From positions 186,001 to 250,000 of the forward strand of contig NZ_JAKCLJ010000002.1 of the NCBI RefSeq assembly GCF_021412565.1: a stretch of 64,000 bases of DNA. Direction: 5' to 3'. The translations under genes and the position numbers were made by a program. A model generated the notes under the pieces. It saw nothing but the letters and a program-made list of their open reading frames with translations, made no database searches and had not been told where the DNA came from. The stretch's first letter is position 1. Every line of letters starts with the position of its first letter. The stretch is from Shewanella sp. AS1. Lineage in GTDB: Bacteria > Pseudomonadota > Gammaproteobacteria > Enterobacterales > Shewanellaceae. Shown in pieces: positions 17,390 to 26,464 of the stretch.

Positions 17390-18430
17390 ATGGCAAGCGA
17401 GCAAAATCCACTCGGATTACTGGGGATTGAATTTACCGAATTTTGTACCCCAGACATCGACTTTATGCATAAGGTCTTTATCGACTTTGGTTTCTCTAAA
17501 CTGAAGAAACATAAGCAAAAGTCAATTTTTTACTACAAGCAGAACCAGATCAATTTCCTGCTGAACACAGAAAAGCAGGGCTTCTCATCTGAGTTTGCCA
17601 AAAAACATGGTCCGGCGATCAGCTCTATGGGCTGGCGCGTTGAGGATGCCCAGTTTGCTTTTAACGGCGCCGTCGAGCGTGGTGCTAAGCCTGCCGGTGA
17701 TGAGGTTAAAGATCTGCCCTATCCAGCCATTTATGGCATTGGCGACAGCCTGATCTACTTTATCGATACCTTCGGTGATGATAACAACATCTACAACGCT
17801 GACTTTGCCGATCTCGATGAGCCTGTCTTCACCCAAGAGAAAGGCTTCATGGAAGTCGATCACCTGACCAACAATGTCTACAAAGGCACTATGGAGCAAT
17901 GGTCAAACTTCTATAAAGATGTGTTCGGATTCACCGAAGTACGTTACTTCGACATCAAAGGCTCACAAACCGCCCTGATCTCCTACGCACTGCGCTCTCC
18001 CGATGGCAGTTTCTGCATCCCGATCAACGAAGGGAAAGGCGACGACAGAAACCAAATTGATGAGTACCTGCAAGAATACAACGGCCCGGGCGTACAGCAC
18101 CTGGCGTTCCGTAGCCGCGATATAGTGGCATCACTGGATGCAATGGAAGGCAGTTCAATCCAGACCTTGGATATTATCCCTGAATACTACGACACCATCT
18201 TCGATAAACTACCACAGGTGACCGAAGACAGAGAGAAGATTAAACATCACCAGATCTTGGTCGATGGCGACGAAGATGGCTACCTATTGCAGATCTTCAC
18301 CAAAAATCTGTTTGGCCCCATCTTCATCGAGATCATTCAGCGTAAGAACAACTTAGGCTTCGGCGAAGGTAACTTTAAGGCCCTGTTTGAATCTATCGAG
18401 CGGGATCAGGTACGCCGCGGCGTTCTGTAA
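17390..18430 (+). CDS. hpd: 4-hydroxyphenylpyruvate dioxygenase
   Basis: A 346-residue non-haem iron dioxygenase with two vicinal-oxygen-chelate domains. The three iron ligands are recognisable: His in MEVDHLTNNV, His in GVQHLAFRS and Glu in IFIEIIQRKNN. It converts 4-hydroxyphenylpyruvate to homogentisate, the substrate of hmgA upstream. The ATG at 17390 has AAAAGGA upstream; an earlier in-frame TTG at 17351 has no support. A strong terminator follows. Confidence 0.95.
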   Translation: MASEQNPLGLLGIEFTEFCTPDIDFMHKVFIDFGFSKLKKHKQKSIFYYKQNQINFLLNTEKQGFSSEFAKKHGPAISSMGWRVEDAQFAFNGAVERGAKPAGDEVKDLPYPAIYGIGDSLIYFIDTFGDDNNIYNADFADLDEPVFTQEKGFMEVDHLTNNVYKGTMEQWSNFYKDVFGFTEVRYFDIKGSQTALISYALRSPDGSFCIPINEGKGDDRNQIDEYLQEYNGPGVQHLAFRSRDIVASLDAMEGSSIQTLDIIPEYYDTIFDKLPQVTEDREKIKHHQILVDGDEDGYLLQIFTKNLFGPIFIEIIQRKNNLGFGEGNFKALFESIERDQVRRGVL

Positions 18431-18446
18431 GCTCTGCCCTTTCGAG

Positions 18447-18475
18447 AAAAAAACCAGCTGCGGCTGGTTTTTTAT
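18447..18475 (+). terminator. Terminator after hpd
   Basis: An 11-bp stem (18448-18458 with 18463-18473), loop TGCG, ending in a T tract. Confidence 0.85.
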
Positions 18476-18550
18476 TGCCAAGCCATTAGAAATCACTACA
18501 CTAGCAAGCTTATTTATTCTTCTAATTCAGGCTCAGTTGTCGTTAGCCCT

Positions 18551-19168
18551 ATGTCAGAACATATTCTTATCGCTGTATTTTTGCCGACTTTTTTCTTTGT
18601 CTCCATCACACCAGGCATGTGCATGACACTGGCGATGACCCTAGGCATGAGCATAGGGGTAAGACGCACCCTGTGGATGATGATAGGTGAGCTTGTTGGT
18701 GTGGCCTTAGTGGCCGTTGCCGCCGTCATGGGCGTTGCCAGCATGATGCTCAATTACCCGCACATTTTTGAGGTCCTAAAATGGGTCGGCGGCGCGTATC
18801 TGGGTTACATAGGCATTCAGATGTGGCGCGCCAAAGGCAAGATGGCAACTTTGGATAATACCGCCAGTGGCGTCAGCAATCGCGCCTTGATGACCCAAGG
18901 GTTTGTCACCGCCATCGCCAACCCTAAAGGTTGGGCCTTTATGATCTCCCTGCTGCCCCCCTTTATCAATGTCGACAACCCTATCGCGCCTCAGCTGCTT
19001 ATTCTGCTGTCGATTATCATGTGCACCGAGTTTGTCAGCATGATGGCCTACGCCAGTGGCGGCAAATCCTTAAAGCTCTTCCTAGGCCGTGGCGATAACA
19101 TCAAATGGCTTAACCGCATTGCCGGTAGCCTGATGATAGGCGTGGGCTTCTGGCTGGCGCTTGGCTAA
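18551..19168 (+). CDS. LysE/RhtB-family amino-acid exporter
   Basis: A 205-residue inner-membrane protein with six hydrophobic segments. It has the LysE-family N-terminal signature (FFVSITPGMCMTLAMTLGMSIGVRR) and the NPKGWAFMISLLPPF motif in the middle. Family members export amino acids or related metabolites. It lies 120 bp after hpd behind a terminator, so it is probably separately transcribed. No ribosome-binding site stands out. The substrate is unknown. Confidence 0.87.
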   Translation: MSEHILIAVFLPTFFFVSITPGMCMTLAMTLGMSIGVRRTLWMMIGELVGVALVAVAAVMGVASMMLNYPHIFEVLKWVGGAYLGYIGIQMWRAKGKMATLDNTASGVSNRALMTQGFVTAIANPKGWAFMISLLPPFINVDNPIAPQLLILLSIIMCTEFVSMMAYASGGKSLKLFLGRGDNIKWLNRIAGSLMIGVGFWLALG

Positions 19169-19173
19169 GCTCT

Positions 19174-20328
19174 CTAATCCACCGTCTTTTTATAGGGTAA
19201 TACCTGCCTAAGCTGAGCCATATACTGCCTGATATTGCGCTTCTCCTCTAAGGTAAAGGCGGCTATCGCATCGCGAAATTGCGGATGTAAGATCTCATGG
19301 GCAGAATAGGTCTCCACCGGCTCGAAGCCCCGCAGCACCTTGTGCTCACCCTGGGCCCCGGCATCGAACACCTTAAAGCCATGAGATATCGCATATTCGA
19401 TACCCTGGTAATAACAGGTCTCAAAATGCAATCCAGGGATCTCCACTAAACTGCCCCAGTAACGGCCATAGAGTCTCTCTTTAGAGACAAAATAAAGCGC
19501 GGCAGCGACAGGTTTTCCCTCCTGCTCCACCATTAAGAGGCGCACCGCCTTACCCATGCTCGCCAGAATCTGACTGAAAAAATCCAGATTAAGATAACCG
19601 CCATGGCCAGAGCGTTTAGCATAAGTCGCCCGATAACACAGATAAAAATGCGCTAGCTGCTCTGAGGTCACCTTATCACCGTCAATAAAATCAAAGCGCA
19701 GCGCCAGAGCCTTGAGCTGCTCACGCTCCTTGCGGATATTCTTGCGCTTACGGCTGCTCATCTGGGCGAGGAAATCCTCAAAATCCCGGTAACTGCGATT
19801 GTGCCAGTGAAACTGAGTCCCAAGACGGGTCAAGCTGCCCGCTTTGGCAAAATAGTCATGCTCTCTTTTCCGGTGAAATAGCTGGTGCCAACCTGAGCCG
19901 CCAAGTTCTTTAAGCCAATCAGATAAATAGTGATTAAGCGCAAGGACTAAGGCTTGCCGCTGCTCGGTATCTAGCTGTTCTGTAAAGCCGATACGCGATC
20001 CGGTTATGGGGGTAAATGGCACGGCGCTCACCAGCTTAGGGTAATAATTAAGTTGATGACGCTCATAGGCCTCGGCCCAGGCCCAATCGAACACATACTC
20101 GCCATAGGAGTGATACTTGATATAAAGGGGCAGCAAAGCGATGAGACTGTTATCCTGTTTCACCATGAGATGAGATGGCAGCCAGCCGCTCTGAGCACCG
20201 ACACAGCCACTGGTTTCTAATCCATGCAGAAACTCATAGCGCATAAATGGGTCATCGTCACCAAAGAGTGAATGCCAGGCGGCTTGACCTATTTGGGCAA
20301 TCTCATCTACCCGGGAAAACGCAAACAC
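19174..20328 (-). CDS. FemAB-like (DUF482) acyltransferase-family protein
   Basis: A protein of about 384 residues matching the COG3146/DUF482 family. Its features include PLYIKYHSYGEYVFDWAWAEA, the SRKRKNIRKEREQL segment, and a GNAT/FemAB-like C-terminal half with VAAALYFVSKERLYGRYWG and EHKVLRGFEPVETYSAH. The family is annotated as peptidoglycan-related, but the reaction is unproven. The GTG at 20328 is preferred because GAGG lies seven bases upstream; a GTG at 20379 would add 17 residues. It converges on the LysE gene with only 5 bp between stops. Confidence 0.78.
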   Translation of the reverse strand: MFAFSRVDEIAQIGQAAWHSLFGDDDPFMRYEFLHGLETSGCVGAQSGWLPSHLMVKQDNSLIALLPLYIKYHSYGEYVFDWAWAEAYERHQLNYYPKLVSAVPFTPITGSRIGFTEQLDTEQRQALVLALNHYLSDWLKELGGSGWHQLFHRKREHDYFAKAGSLTRLGTQFHWHNRSYRDFEDFLAQMSSRKRKNIRKEREQLKALALRFDFIDGDKVTSEQLAHFYLCYRATYAKRSGHGGYLNLDFFSQILASMGKAVRLLMVEQEGKPVAAALYFVSKERLYGRYWGSLVEIPGLHFETCYYQGIEYAISHGFKVFDAGAQGEHKVLRGFEPVETYSAHEILHPQFRDAIAAFTLEEKRNIRQYMAQLRQVLPYKKTVD

Positions 20329-20426
20329 TATCCCACCTCGTTCAAATAGCAGGTTGATCTTATGGCGAATAATCGGCACATTGAGCTAATAGCTAACTAA
20401 AACAAAAATGACACAAAGGAATTCAT

Positions 20427-22157
20427 GTGCGCCCGCTAACCCGTTTACTCGTCGCTTTGTCCCTTTCCCTGCCGTTAATCAGCAGTACCGCCGCTTACAG
20501 CGTAGACTCTTCAATATACAGCAATAGCGCCACTGTCCAACCCGTCTGGGCAAAACAGGGGATGGTGGTGAGCCAGGAATCTCTGGCGACACGTGTCGGT
20601 GTCGATATTCTTAAACGCGGCGGCAACGCAGTCGATGCCGCCGTGGCCGTGGGATTCGCCTTGGCCGTCACCCTGCCCAGAGCCGGTAACATAGGCGGCG
20701 GTGGTTTTATGCTTGTCCATCTGGCTAAAGAGAATAAAACCATCGCCATCGACTATCGTGAGATGGCGCCGGCCAAGGCCGATAAAGATATTTTCCTCGA
20801 TGAGAACGGCAATGCGGTGGCAAGACTCAGCCGCGAGCATGGCCTGGCTGTCGGGGTGCCCGGCACTGTGATGGGGATGGAATATGCCCTCAAACAATAT
20901 GGCACCATGAGCATGAGCGAGGTGATCGCCCCAGCAATCAAGCTGGCAAAAGAGGGCTTTAGCGTATCGGCAGATCTCGCCACCTCCCTTGCTGGTGTCA
21001 AACGCCGGATCAGCCAGTGGCCCAGCTCGAAAGGGATTTTTTATAAGGCCGACGGCAGCAACTTTGAGATAGGCGAGCAGTTAAAACAGCCAGATCTAGC
21101 TCACTCCCTAAGCCTTATCAGCAAGCAGGGCAGCAAAGGCTTTTATCAGGGAGAAACCGCCGAGAAAATCGTGGCCTCCGTAGTTCAAGCTGGCGGTATT
21201 ATGACGCTAGACGATCTTAAGCAGTATCGCGTCGCCGAGCGTCAACCCGTCTCAGGTGAGTACCGCGGCTATCGGGTGGTCTCTATGCCGCCCCCCTCCT
21301 CTGGCGGCATTCACATCATAGAGATCCTCAACATGCTTGAGCCCTATCCTATTGGCGATCTTGGCCACAACAGCGCAGAGACGATACATCTGATGAGTGA
21401 GGCGATGAAACGCGCCTATAGCGATCGCAGCGAATATTTGGGCGATCCCGATTTTGTCACAGTGCCTGTGGCGCAGCTCATCAGTAAAGAGTACGCAAAA
21501 AGCCGCGCCGCCGATATCAAACAAGATAAGACCACCCCCAGCAGTGAGATAGCGCCGGGCAAGATAGTCGGTTATGAGAGCCCGCAAACCACCCACTACT
21601 CTGTGGTCGACAAATGGGGCAATGCGGTAGCCAATACCTACACACTGAATTTCAGCTATGGCTCCGGCCTTGTGGCCGAAGGCACGGGAATTTTACTCAA
21701 TAACGAGATGGATGATTTCTCGGCCAAACCCGGCGTACCTAACGGTTTCGGCCTGATTGGCGGTGATGCCAACGCGGTAAAGGGCAAGAAACGACCCTTA
21801 AGCTCCATGAGCCCCACTATCGTCATGAAAGAGAATAAACCCTTTATCGTGACTGGCAGTCCAGGCGGCTCACGCATCATCACCACGACTTTGCAGATCA
21901 TCATGAATGTGATCGACCATAAAACGAATATCGCCGAGGCCACTTACGCACCGCGTATCCATCACCAATGGTTGCCAGATGAGATCCGAGTTGAGAAGAG
22001 CCTGAACCGCGACACAATCAAACTGCTCGAAGCCAAAGGCCATAAGGTCAAGGTCGGTAATGCCATTGGCTCAACTCAATCTATCATGATCACAGATGAT
22101 GGCCTCTTCGGCTCCTCCGATCCCAGACGCGCTGGTAGCGAGGCGCTGGGGTATTAA
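20427..22157 (+). CDS. ggt: Gamma-glutamyltranspeptidase
   Basis: A 576-residue exported Ntn hydrolase. A signal peptide (about 1-24) precedes the large subunit. The autoprocessing Thr opens the small subunit at TTHYSVVDKWGNAVANTYT (about residue 390), and the small subunit keeps NNEMDDFSAKPG, SSMSPT and GSPGGSRIITT, all nearly as in E. coli Ggt. It cleaves gamma-glutamyl bonds such as those of glutathione in the periplasm. The GTG start has AAGGA six bases upstream; an overlapping ATG two bases earlier is out of frame and stops after four codons. A heptanucleotide repeat and terminator follow. Confidence 0.95.
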   Translation: MRPLTRLLVALSLSLPLISSTAAYSVDSSIYSNSATVQPVWAKQGMVVSQESLATRVGVDILKRGGNAVDAAVAVGFALAVTLPRAGNIGGGGFMLVHLAKENKTIAIDYREMAPAKADKDIFLDENGNAVARLSREHGLAVGVPGTVMGMEYALKQYGTMSMSEVIAPAIKLAKEGFSVSADLATSLAGVKRRISQWPSSKGIFYKADGSNFEIGEQLKQPDLAHSLSLISKQGSKGFYQGETAEKIVASVVQAGGIMTLDDLKQYRVAERQPVSGEYRGYRVVSMPPPSSGGIHIIEILNMLEPYPIGDLGHNSAETIHLMSEAMKRAYSDRSEYLGDPDFVTVPVAQLISKEYAKSRAADIKQDKTTPSSEIAPGKIVGYESPQTTHYSVVDKWGNAVANTYTLNFSYGSGLVAEGTGILLNNEMDDFSAKPGVPNGFGLIGGDANAVKGKKRPLSSMSPTIVMKENKPFIVTGSPGGSRIITTTLQIIMNVIDHKTNIAEATYAPRIHHQWLPDEIRVEKSLNRDTIKLLEAKGHKVKVGNAIGSTQSIMITDDGLFGSSDPRRAGSEALGY

Positions 22158-22160
22158 ACT

Positions 22161-22247
22161 GAGGTTCGAGGTTCGAGGTTCGAGGTTCGAGGTTCGAGGT
22201 TCGAGATTCGAGGTTCAAGGTTCAAGGTTCAAGGTTCAAGGTTCGAG
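22161..22247. repeat. Heptanucleotide tandem repeat, 12 copies
   Basis: Twelve consecutive 7-bp units begin four bases after the ggt stop codon: six GAGGTTC, one GAGATTC, one GAGGTTC, four AAGGTTC, then GAG. The blockwise change from GAG to AAG suggests expansion in two phases. The array lies between the ggt stop and its terminator. Confidence 0.95.
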
Positions 22248-22261
22248 TATTTTAGGTAAAC

Positions 22262-22290
22262 AAAGGGAAGCAAACGCTTCCCTTTTTGTT
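22262..22290. terminator. Terminator between ggt and the M20 peptidase gene
   Basis: A 10-bp perfect stem (22262-22271 with 22276-22285), loop AAAC, and a T-rich tail. The stop of the convergent M20 gene lies 34 bp to the right. Confidence 0.85.
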
Positions 22291-22323
22291 GATAGTCATT
22301 TGGGCAAAAGGTTTCATTCAGTA

Positions 22324-23877
22324 TTAGCGTATCTCAGACTTCACTGCCAACTCGACAAAGGCGGCGGTATACATCTTGAGGTTGAGCATAAACTGCTCAT
22401 GGGTAATAAACTCATGTTCGCTGTGGCCCGTGTATTCCACACCTGGCATGGCGGGGCCAAAACTCAGGGCATTGGGGAATAGCTTACTGTTGGTAGAGCC
22501 GCCAATCGCCACAGGTTTGGGGTCTTTCACGCCGGTAAAGTGACCAAACACAGATAATAAGGTGTTAAGGTGCGGCGCCTTATCCATCAGCTTAGGCTCT
22601 CCCCAGTAGGTGGCGATATCCTGCAAACTGACATCATGCTGGCGCTGCCAGTTGGCCAAGGCGGCCTGGGTCTGGCTGTCCAGCATTTCAGGGGTTTTAC
22701 CCAGTGGACGTCTTAGATTAATGGTGATCTCTGTGCCCTTTTCTGTCTCTTTTACCACTGTGGGCGCGAGCGACATAGGCCCCATAAAATCATCGCGATA
22801 GGCAATTTCGCCAAACTGCTCGGCGTATATTCCAAGTCCAATCATCTCACTGATAAAGCTTTGGGTTAATGCCGCCTGGGTTTTCGGCCAATCATAACCT
22901 TTTAGCAGTTCGGCCAGATGGGTCACGGCATTAATGCCATCTTCAGGGGTGGATGAGTGGGTGGACTTACCATCGGCCAATATGGTCAAACTGTCACCCT
23001 GTTGCAGAAACTGATAATGCATGCCAATTTGCGCCCCAGCACGCTGCTTGAGTTGATTTAGCAGTGTTTCATTCACATGTTTGAGCGTGGCGCTCGCCTG
23101 CTGGGGAATTTGGCTGGCAAATGAACCGCCGTGAAATGCGCTCAGCGTTGGCAGCTCGGTATCGCTCACGTTAGCTGGCGGCACGGTAAAGCTGATTTTG
23201 CTCCAGCCTTTCTCTGCTGTGACCACAGGATATTCGGCGTCGATAGTGATATTGATATCGGCTGGGGTAAAGGTGTTTAAAAACTGTTTTAATGGTTCCC
23301 AGTCAGACTCCTCTGCCATATAGACCATCAGCTCGATGCGCCTGTCTAATATCAAGCCTTTATCTTTGATTGCCTTCATGGCGTACATGGCGGTGACAAT
23401 TGGCCCTTTATCATCTTCAGTGCCACGACCGATAAGCAGGCCGGGCTCTGTTGTGGTGTCCAGCTCATAGGGGCTCTTGTGCCATAATTTAGGATCGGCG
23501 GGCTGCACGTCACCATGGGTGATCACCCCGAGCTTACTGTCACTATCACCGAGTCCAATTAACACCACATAGCCATGATCGGCATAATCCAGCCCAAGCT
23601 GCTGACTTAACTGTTTCAGCGCCTGTTTGAAATGGATAAATTCGGGATTGGTTCGCGGCGTCAGCCCATCGACGGCCACAGTATTGAAACTGACTAGGGT
23701 GCGTAGAGAATCCACGGTTTTCTCGCCATACTGCTCGACAGCATATTCGGCCAGAGTATCGGCTGTTGATGAGATTGAAGTCAGAGCGGTTTGCGCCTTA
23801 GCTTGGGCGCAGTAGGAAGAAATAAGCAGGGACAACGCCACTGCACCACAAGAGATAACGCGATTTAAGCCTGTCAT
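22324..23877 (-). CDS. Exported M20-family dipeptidase
   Basis: A 517-residue zinc peptidase with a signal peptide (about residues 1-28, ending CAQAKAQ). Metal-site motifs of the M20/PepV group are present: GVITHGDVQPAD (His, Asp), GRGTEDDKGP (bridging Asp) and MAEESDWE (catalytic Glu followed by Glu). It probably hydrolyses dipeptides in the periplasm. It converges on ggt, whose product could feed it Cys-Gly-type dipeptides; this link is inferred from position. No strong ribosome-binding site is visible before the ATG. Confidence 0.87.
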   Translation of the reverse strand: MTGLNRVISCGAVALSLLISSYCAQAKAQTALTSISSTADTLAEYAVEQYGEKTVDSLRTLVSFNTVAVDGLTPRTNPEFIHFKQALKQLSQQLGLDYADHGYVVLIGLGDSDSKLGVITHGDVQPADPKLWHKSPYELDTTTEPGLLIGRGTEDDKGPIVTAMYAMKAIKDKGLILDRRIELMVYMAEESDWEPLKQFLNTFTPADINITIDAEYPVVTAEKGWSKISFTVPPANVSDTELPTLSAFHGGSFASQIPQQASATLKHVNETLLNQLKQRAGAQIGMHYQFLQQGDSLTILADGKSTHSSTPEDGINAVTHLAELLKGYDWPKTQAALTQSFISEMIGLGIYAEQFGEIAYRDDFMGPMSLAPTVVKETEKGTEITINLRRPLGKTPEMLDSQTQAALANWQRQHDVSLQDIATYWGEPKLMDKAPHLNTLLSVFGHFTGVKDPKPVAIGGSTNSKLFPNALSFGPAMPGVEYTGHSEHEFITHEQFMLNLKMYTAAFVELAVKSEIR

Positions 23878-23967
23878 ATTATTAAAATTATTACTAATCA
23901 GGTGGTTGTTGGAATCGATATTCTGCCATAAAAATCGCCATTGAAAATGCTTGATAGGCCGTCACAC

Positions 23968-23998
23968 ACTCTTTGTTACAAACTCTTTGTTACAAACT
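23968..23998. repeat. 14-bp tandem repeat, two copies
   Basis: The unit ACTCTTTGTTACAA occurs at 23968-23981 and 23982-23995, followed by ACT. It lies in the gap between the divergent M20 and M3 peptidase genes. Confidence 0.8.
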
Positions 23999-24118
23999 AT
24001 GCACCGAATTGGTAGAACTCAATCTCATAAACAGGATAGATTAGCCGTTTGGGTCGTGTTTTCTAGTCCAAGTCGCGGCCGCTATAACAATAATCAGGGA
24101 AAAGAACGGGAATTACTG

Positions 24119-26332
24119 ATGATAAAAAATACTCTAGGGATCAAACCGCTGGCGTCAGCCATCACGCTAGCGCTCATGCTGGGAGGCTTAAGCAGCTGTA
24201 GCTCTGCAAGCCTCGATACAAGTGCCAGCAGTAATGCCAGCAGCAATAGCATCAGCCAGTCAGAACAAAGTGCCCAAAATGTAATGGCGCAGGATACCAA
24301 CAACCCTTTCTTTAAGCCCTATGATACCTTTGCCGGCATGCCTGATTTTGCCAAGATCAAACCCGAGCATTACCTGCCTGCGTTTAAGGCGGGCATCGCT
24401 GAGCAAAAGTCAGAAATTCAAGCCATTATCGACAATCCAAAGGCGCCCACTTTCGCCAACACCATAGAAGCCATGGAGTTTTCCGGCAAGCTCACCAGTA
24501 AAATCGCCCGAGTGTTTTATAACCTCACCAGCGCAGACACCAATGATGAATTAAGGGCGATTTCAAAAGAGGTGGCACCACTGCTCTCTGCCGCCCGTGA
24601 CGATATCCGTCTCAACGATAAGCTGTTCCAGCGAGTTAAAACTGTCTATCAGCAGGATAAGTCAGGTTTGACCGTCGCCCAGCAAAAGCTACTGGAAGAC
24701 ACCTATAAATCTTTCACCCGAGGCGGCGCTAACTTAAATGATGCCGACAAGCTCAAACTACGCGCCCTTAACGAAGAGCTGGGCAAACTGAGCCTGGCCT
24801 TTGGTGACAACCTATTGGCCGAAACCAATGCCTTTGAGTTGGTTATCGACAATGAGCAAGATCTCTCAGGCTTGCCCCAGGATGTGATTAACTCGGCGGC
24901 CCAAACAGCCGTGAAACGTGGTCATCCTGGTAAATGGGTTTTCACCACTCATCGCCCCTCTATCACACCGTTTTTGACCTATGCCGATAACCGTGAGCTG
25001 CGCGAGAAAATTTACAAGGGCTATATCGAGCGTGCGAACAATAATAACGCTAACGATAACAAGCAGATCCTCGCCAAAGAAGCCGCCCTGCGCGCCGAGC
25101 GTGCCCAGCTGTTAGGCTACCCTTCTCACGCCCATTATGTGCTTGAAGAACGCACGGCCAAGACACCGGAAAATGTTTACAAACTGCTAGACCGCGTCTG
25201 GCCTGCCGCCCTGAATCAAGCCCGCGCCGAAGTGGCGCAGATGCAAAAGCTTATCGACAGCGAGGGCGGCAACTTTAAACTGGCGGCCTGGGACTGGTGG
25301 TACTACTCAGACAAAATCCGTGTGGCCAAATACAGCTTTAACGAGCAGCAGACCCGCCCCTACTTCTCGCTAGAAAACACCTTAAAAGGCGTGTTTTATA
25401 CCGCCAATCGTCTCTATGGCATCACAGTTAAAGAGCGCACCGACCTACCTAAGTACAATGACGAAGTGCGTACCTGGGAAGTGTATGACAAAGATGGCAA
25501 ACTGATGGCGATCTTCATGGGGGATTACTATGTGCGTGACAGCAAACGCGGTGGCGCCTGGAATAATTCCTATCGTCCGCAGTCGCATATCGAAGGTGTG
25601 AATACCATTCCTATCGTTGTGAATGTGCTCAACTACCCTCGTCCAACTGGCGATGAGCCAGCTCTGCTTACCTTCGATGAGGCCAGCACCCTGTTCCATG
25701 AGTTTGGCCATGCCCTGCATACCATGCTCTCTGACGTGGAATATGCATCCCAGGCCGGCACCTCTGTGCCCCGTGATTATGTAGAGTTCCCATCCCAAGT
25801 GATGGAAAATTGGATGACGCAACCCGAAGTGCTGAGCCATTTCGCCAAGCATTACCAGACAGGTGAAGTGATCCCCCAAGCCCTGGTCGATAAAATCCGC
25901 GCCGCCAGCCAGTTCAACCAGGGATTTGCCACAGTTGAATATATGGCCGCGACCAAGCTGGATCTTGACTGGCATTCACTGAGCGATACCACACCTAAGG
26001 ATGCGGCCAAGTTTGAAGCCGAATCACTGAGTAACATGGGACTTATCGAAGAGATCGCGCCCCGTTATCGCAGCACTTACTTCTCGCATATCTTCGCTGG
26101 GGGTTACTCGGCAGGTTATTACAGCTACCTCTGGTCTGATATTCTAGGTGCCGATGCCTTTGAAGCCTTCAAAGAAAACGGCATCTTCGATAAAGCCACG
26201 GCCGATGCCTTTAAGAACAATGTGTTATCACAGGGCGGCAGTGACGATCCTATGCTACTGTACAAGCGTTTTCGTGGTAAGGAAGCGGGTATCGAGCCAC
26301 TGCTGAGAAGCCGCGGCCTATTGGCCAAATAA
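24119..26332 (+). CDS. M3-family metallopeptidase lipoprotein (Dcp-like)
   Basis: A protein of about 737 residues. The N terminus has a lipoprotein signal (LALMLGGLSSC lipobox, Cys about residue 26) and a Ser/Asn-rich linker, then an oligopeptidase fold ending in the M3 zinc motif HEFGHALH and a downstream catalytic region. It resembles peptidyl-dipeptidase Dcp (681 residues in E. coli) but is predicted membrane-anchored. The start at 24119 is chosen because it gives the lipobox at the normal distance and a GGGA element lies upstream; an ATG at 23951 would add 56 non-conserved residues. It is divergent from the M20 gene. Confidence 0.9.
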   Translation: MIKNTLGIKPLASAITLALMLGGLSSCSSASLDTSASSNASSNSISQSEQSAQNVMAQDTNNPFFKPYDTFAGMPDFAKIKPEHYLPAFKAGIAEQKSEIQAIIDNPKAPTFANTIEAMEFSGKLTSKIARVFYNLTSADTNDELRAISKEVAPLLSAARDDIRLNDKLFQRVKTVYQQDKSGLTVAQQKLLEDTYKSFTRGGANLNDADKLKLRALNEELGKLSLAFGDNLLAETNAFELVIDNEQDLSGLPQDVINSAAQTAVKRGHPGKWVFTTHRPSITPFLTYADNRELREKIYKGYIERANNNNANDNKQILAKEAALRAERAQLLGYPSHAHYVLEERTAKTPENVYKLLDRVWPAALNQARAEVAQMQKLIDSEGGNFKLAAWDWWYYSDKIRVAKYSFNEQQTRPYFSLENTLKGVFYTANRLYGITVKERTDLPKYNDEVRTWEVYDKDGKLMAIFMGDYYVRDSKRGGAWNNSYRPQSHIEGVNTIPIVVNVLNYPRPTGDEPALLTFDEASTLFHEFGHALHTMLSDVEYASQAGTSVPRDYVEFPSQVMENWMTQPEVLSHFAKHYQTGEVIPQALVDKIRAASQFNQGFATVEYMAATKLDLDWHSLSDTTPKDAAKFEAESLSNMGLIEEIAPRYRSTYFSHIFAGGYSAGYYSYLWSDILGADAFEAFKENGIFDKATADAFKNNVLSQGGSDDPMLLYKRFRGKEAGIEPLLRSRGLLAK

Positions 26333-26351
26333 ATTTAAGCCACTTAACAAG

Positions 26352-26380
26352 GCACGCCTCGCGCGTGCTTTGTTTTATCC
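26352..26380 (+). terminator. Terminator after the M3 peptidase gene
   Basis: A short G+C-rich stem GCACGC/GCGTGC (26352-26357 with 26363-26368) is followed by TTTGTTTTAT. Its right arm overlaps the left arm of the long inverted repeat below, so the two structures compete. Confidence 0.55.
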
Positions 26381-26430
26381 TTTAATCAGCTATGCTGCTT
26401 GCATGGCTGATTAAAGGATAAAACAAAGCA
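26366..26430. repeat. 25-bp perfect inverted repeat
   Basis: Arms 26366-26390 and 26406-26430 are perfectly complementary (beginning TGCTTTGTTTTATCC). The 15-bp centre pairs a further ATGC/GCAT. It lies between the M3 peptidase gene and the DUF938 gene. It is longer than a normal terminator and lacks a T tract at its right end; it could be a REP-like or inverted-duplication element. Confidence 0.9.
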
Positions 26431-26464
26431 AGTCAAAGTAACCCCTAAATGGAATAACAACACT

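Noticed and set aside
22161..22247. Possible CRISPR-like array
   Set aside because: Units are 7 bp with no spacers; a simple tandem repeat.
22096..22482. Open frame of 128 codons running through the heptanucleotide array
   Set aside because: Its repeated RGSRFEV-type residues are only the translated 7-bp repeat, and it overlaps ggt and the M20 gene in other frames; no ribosome-binding site.
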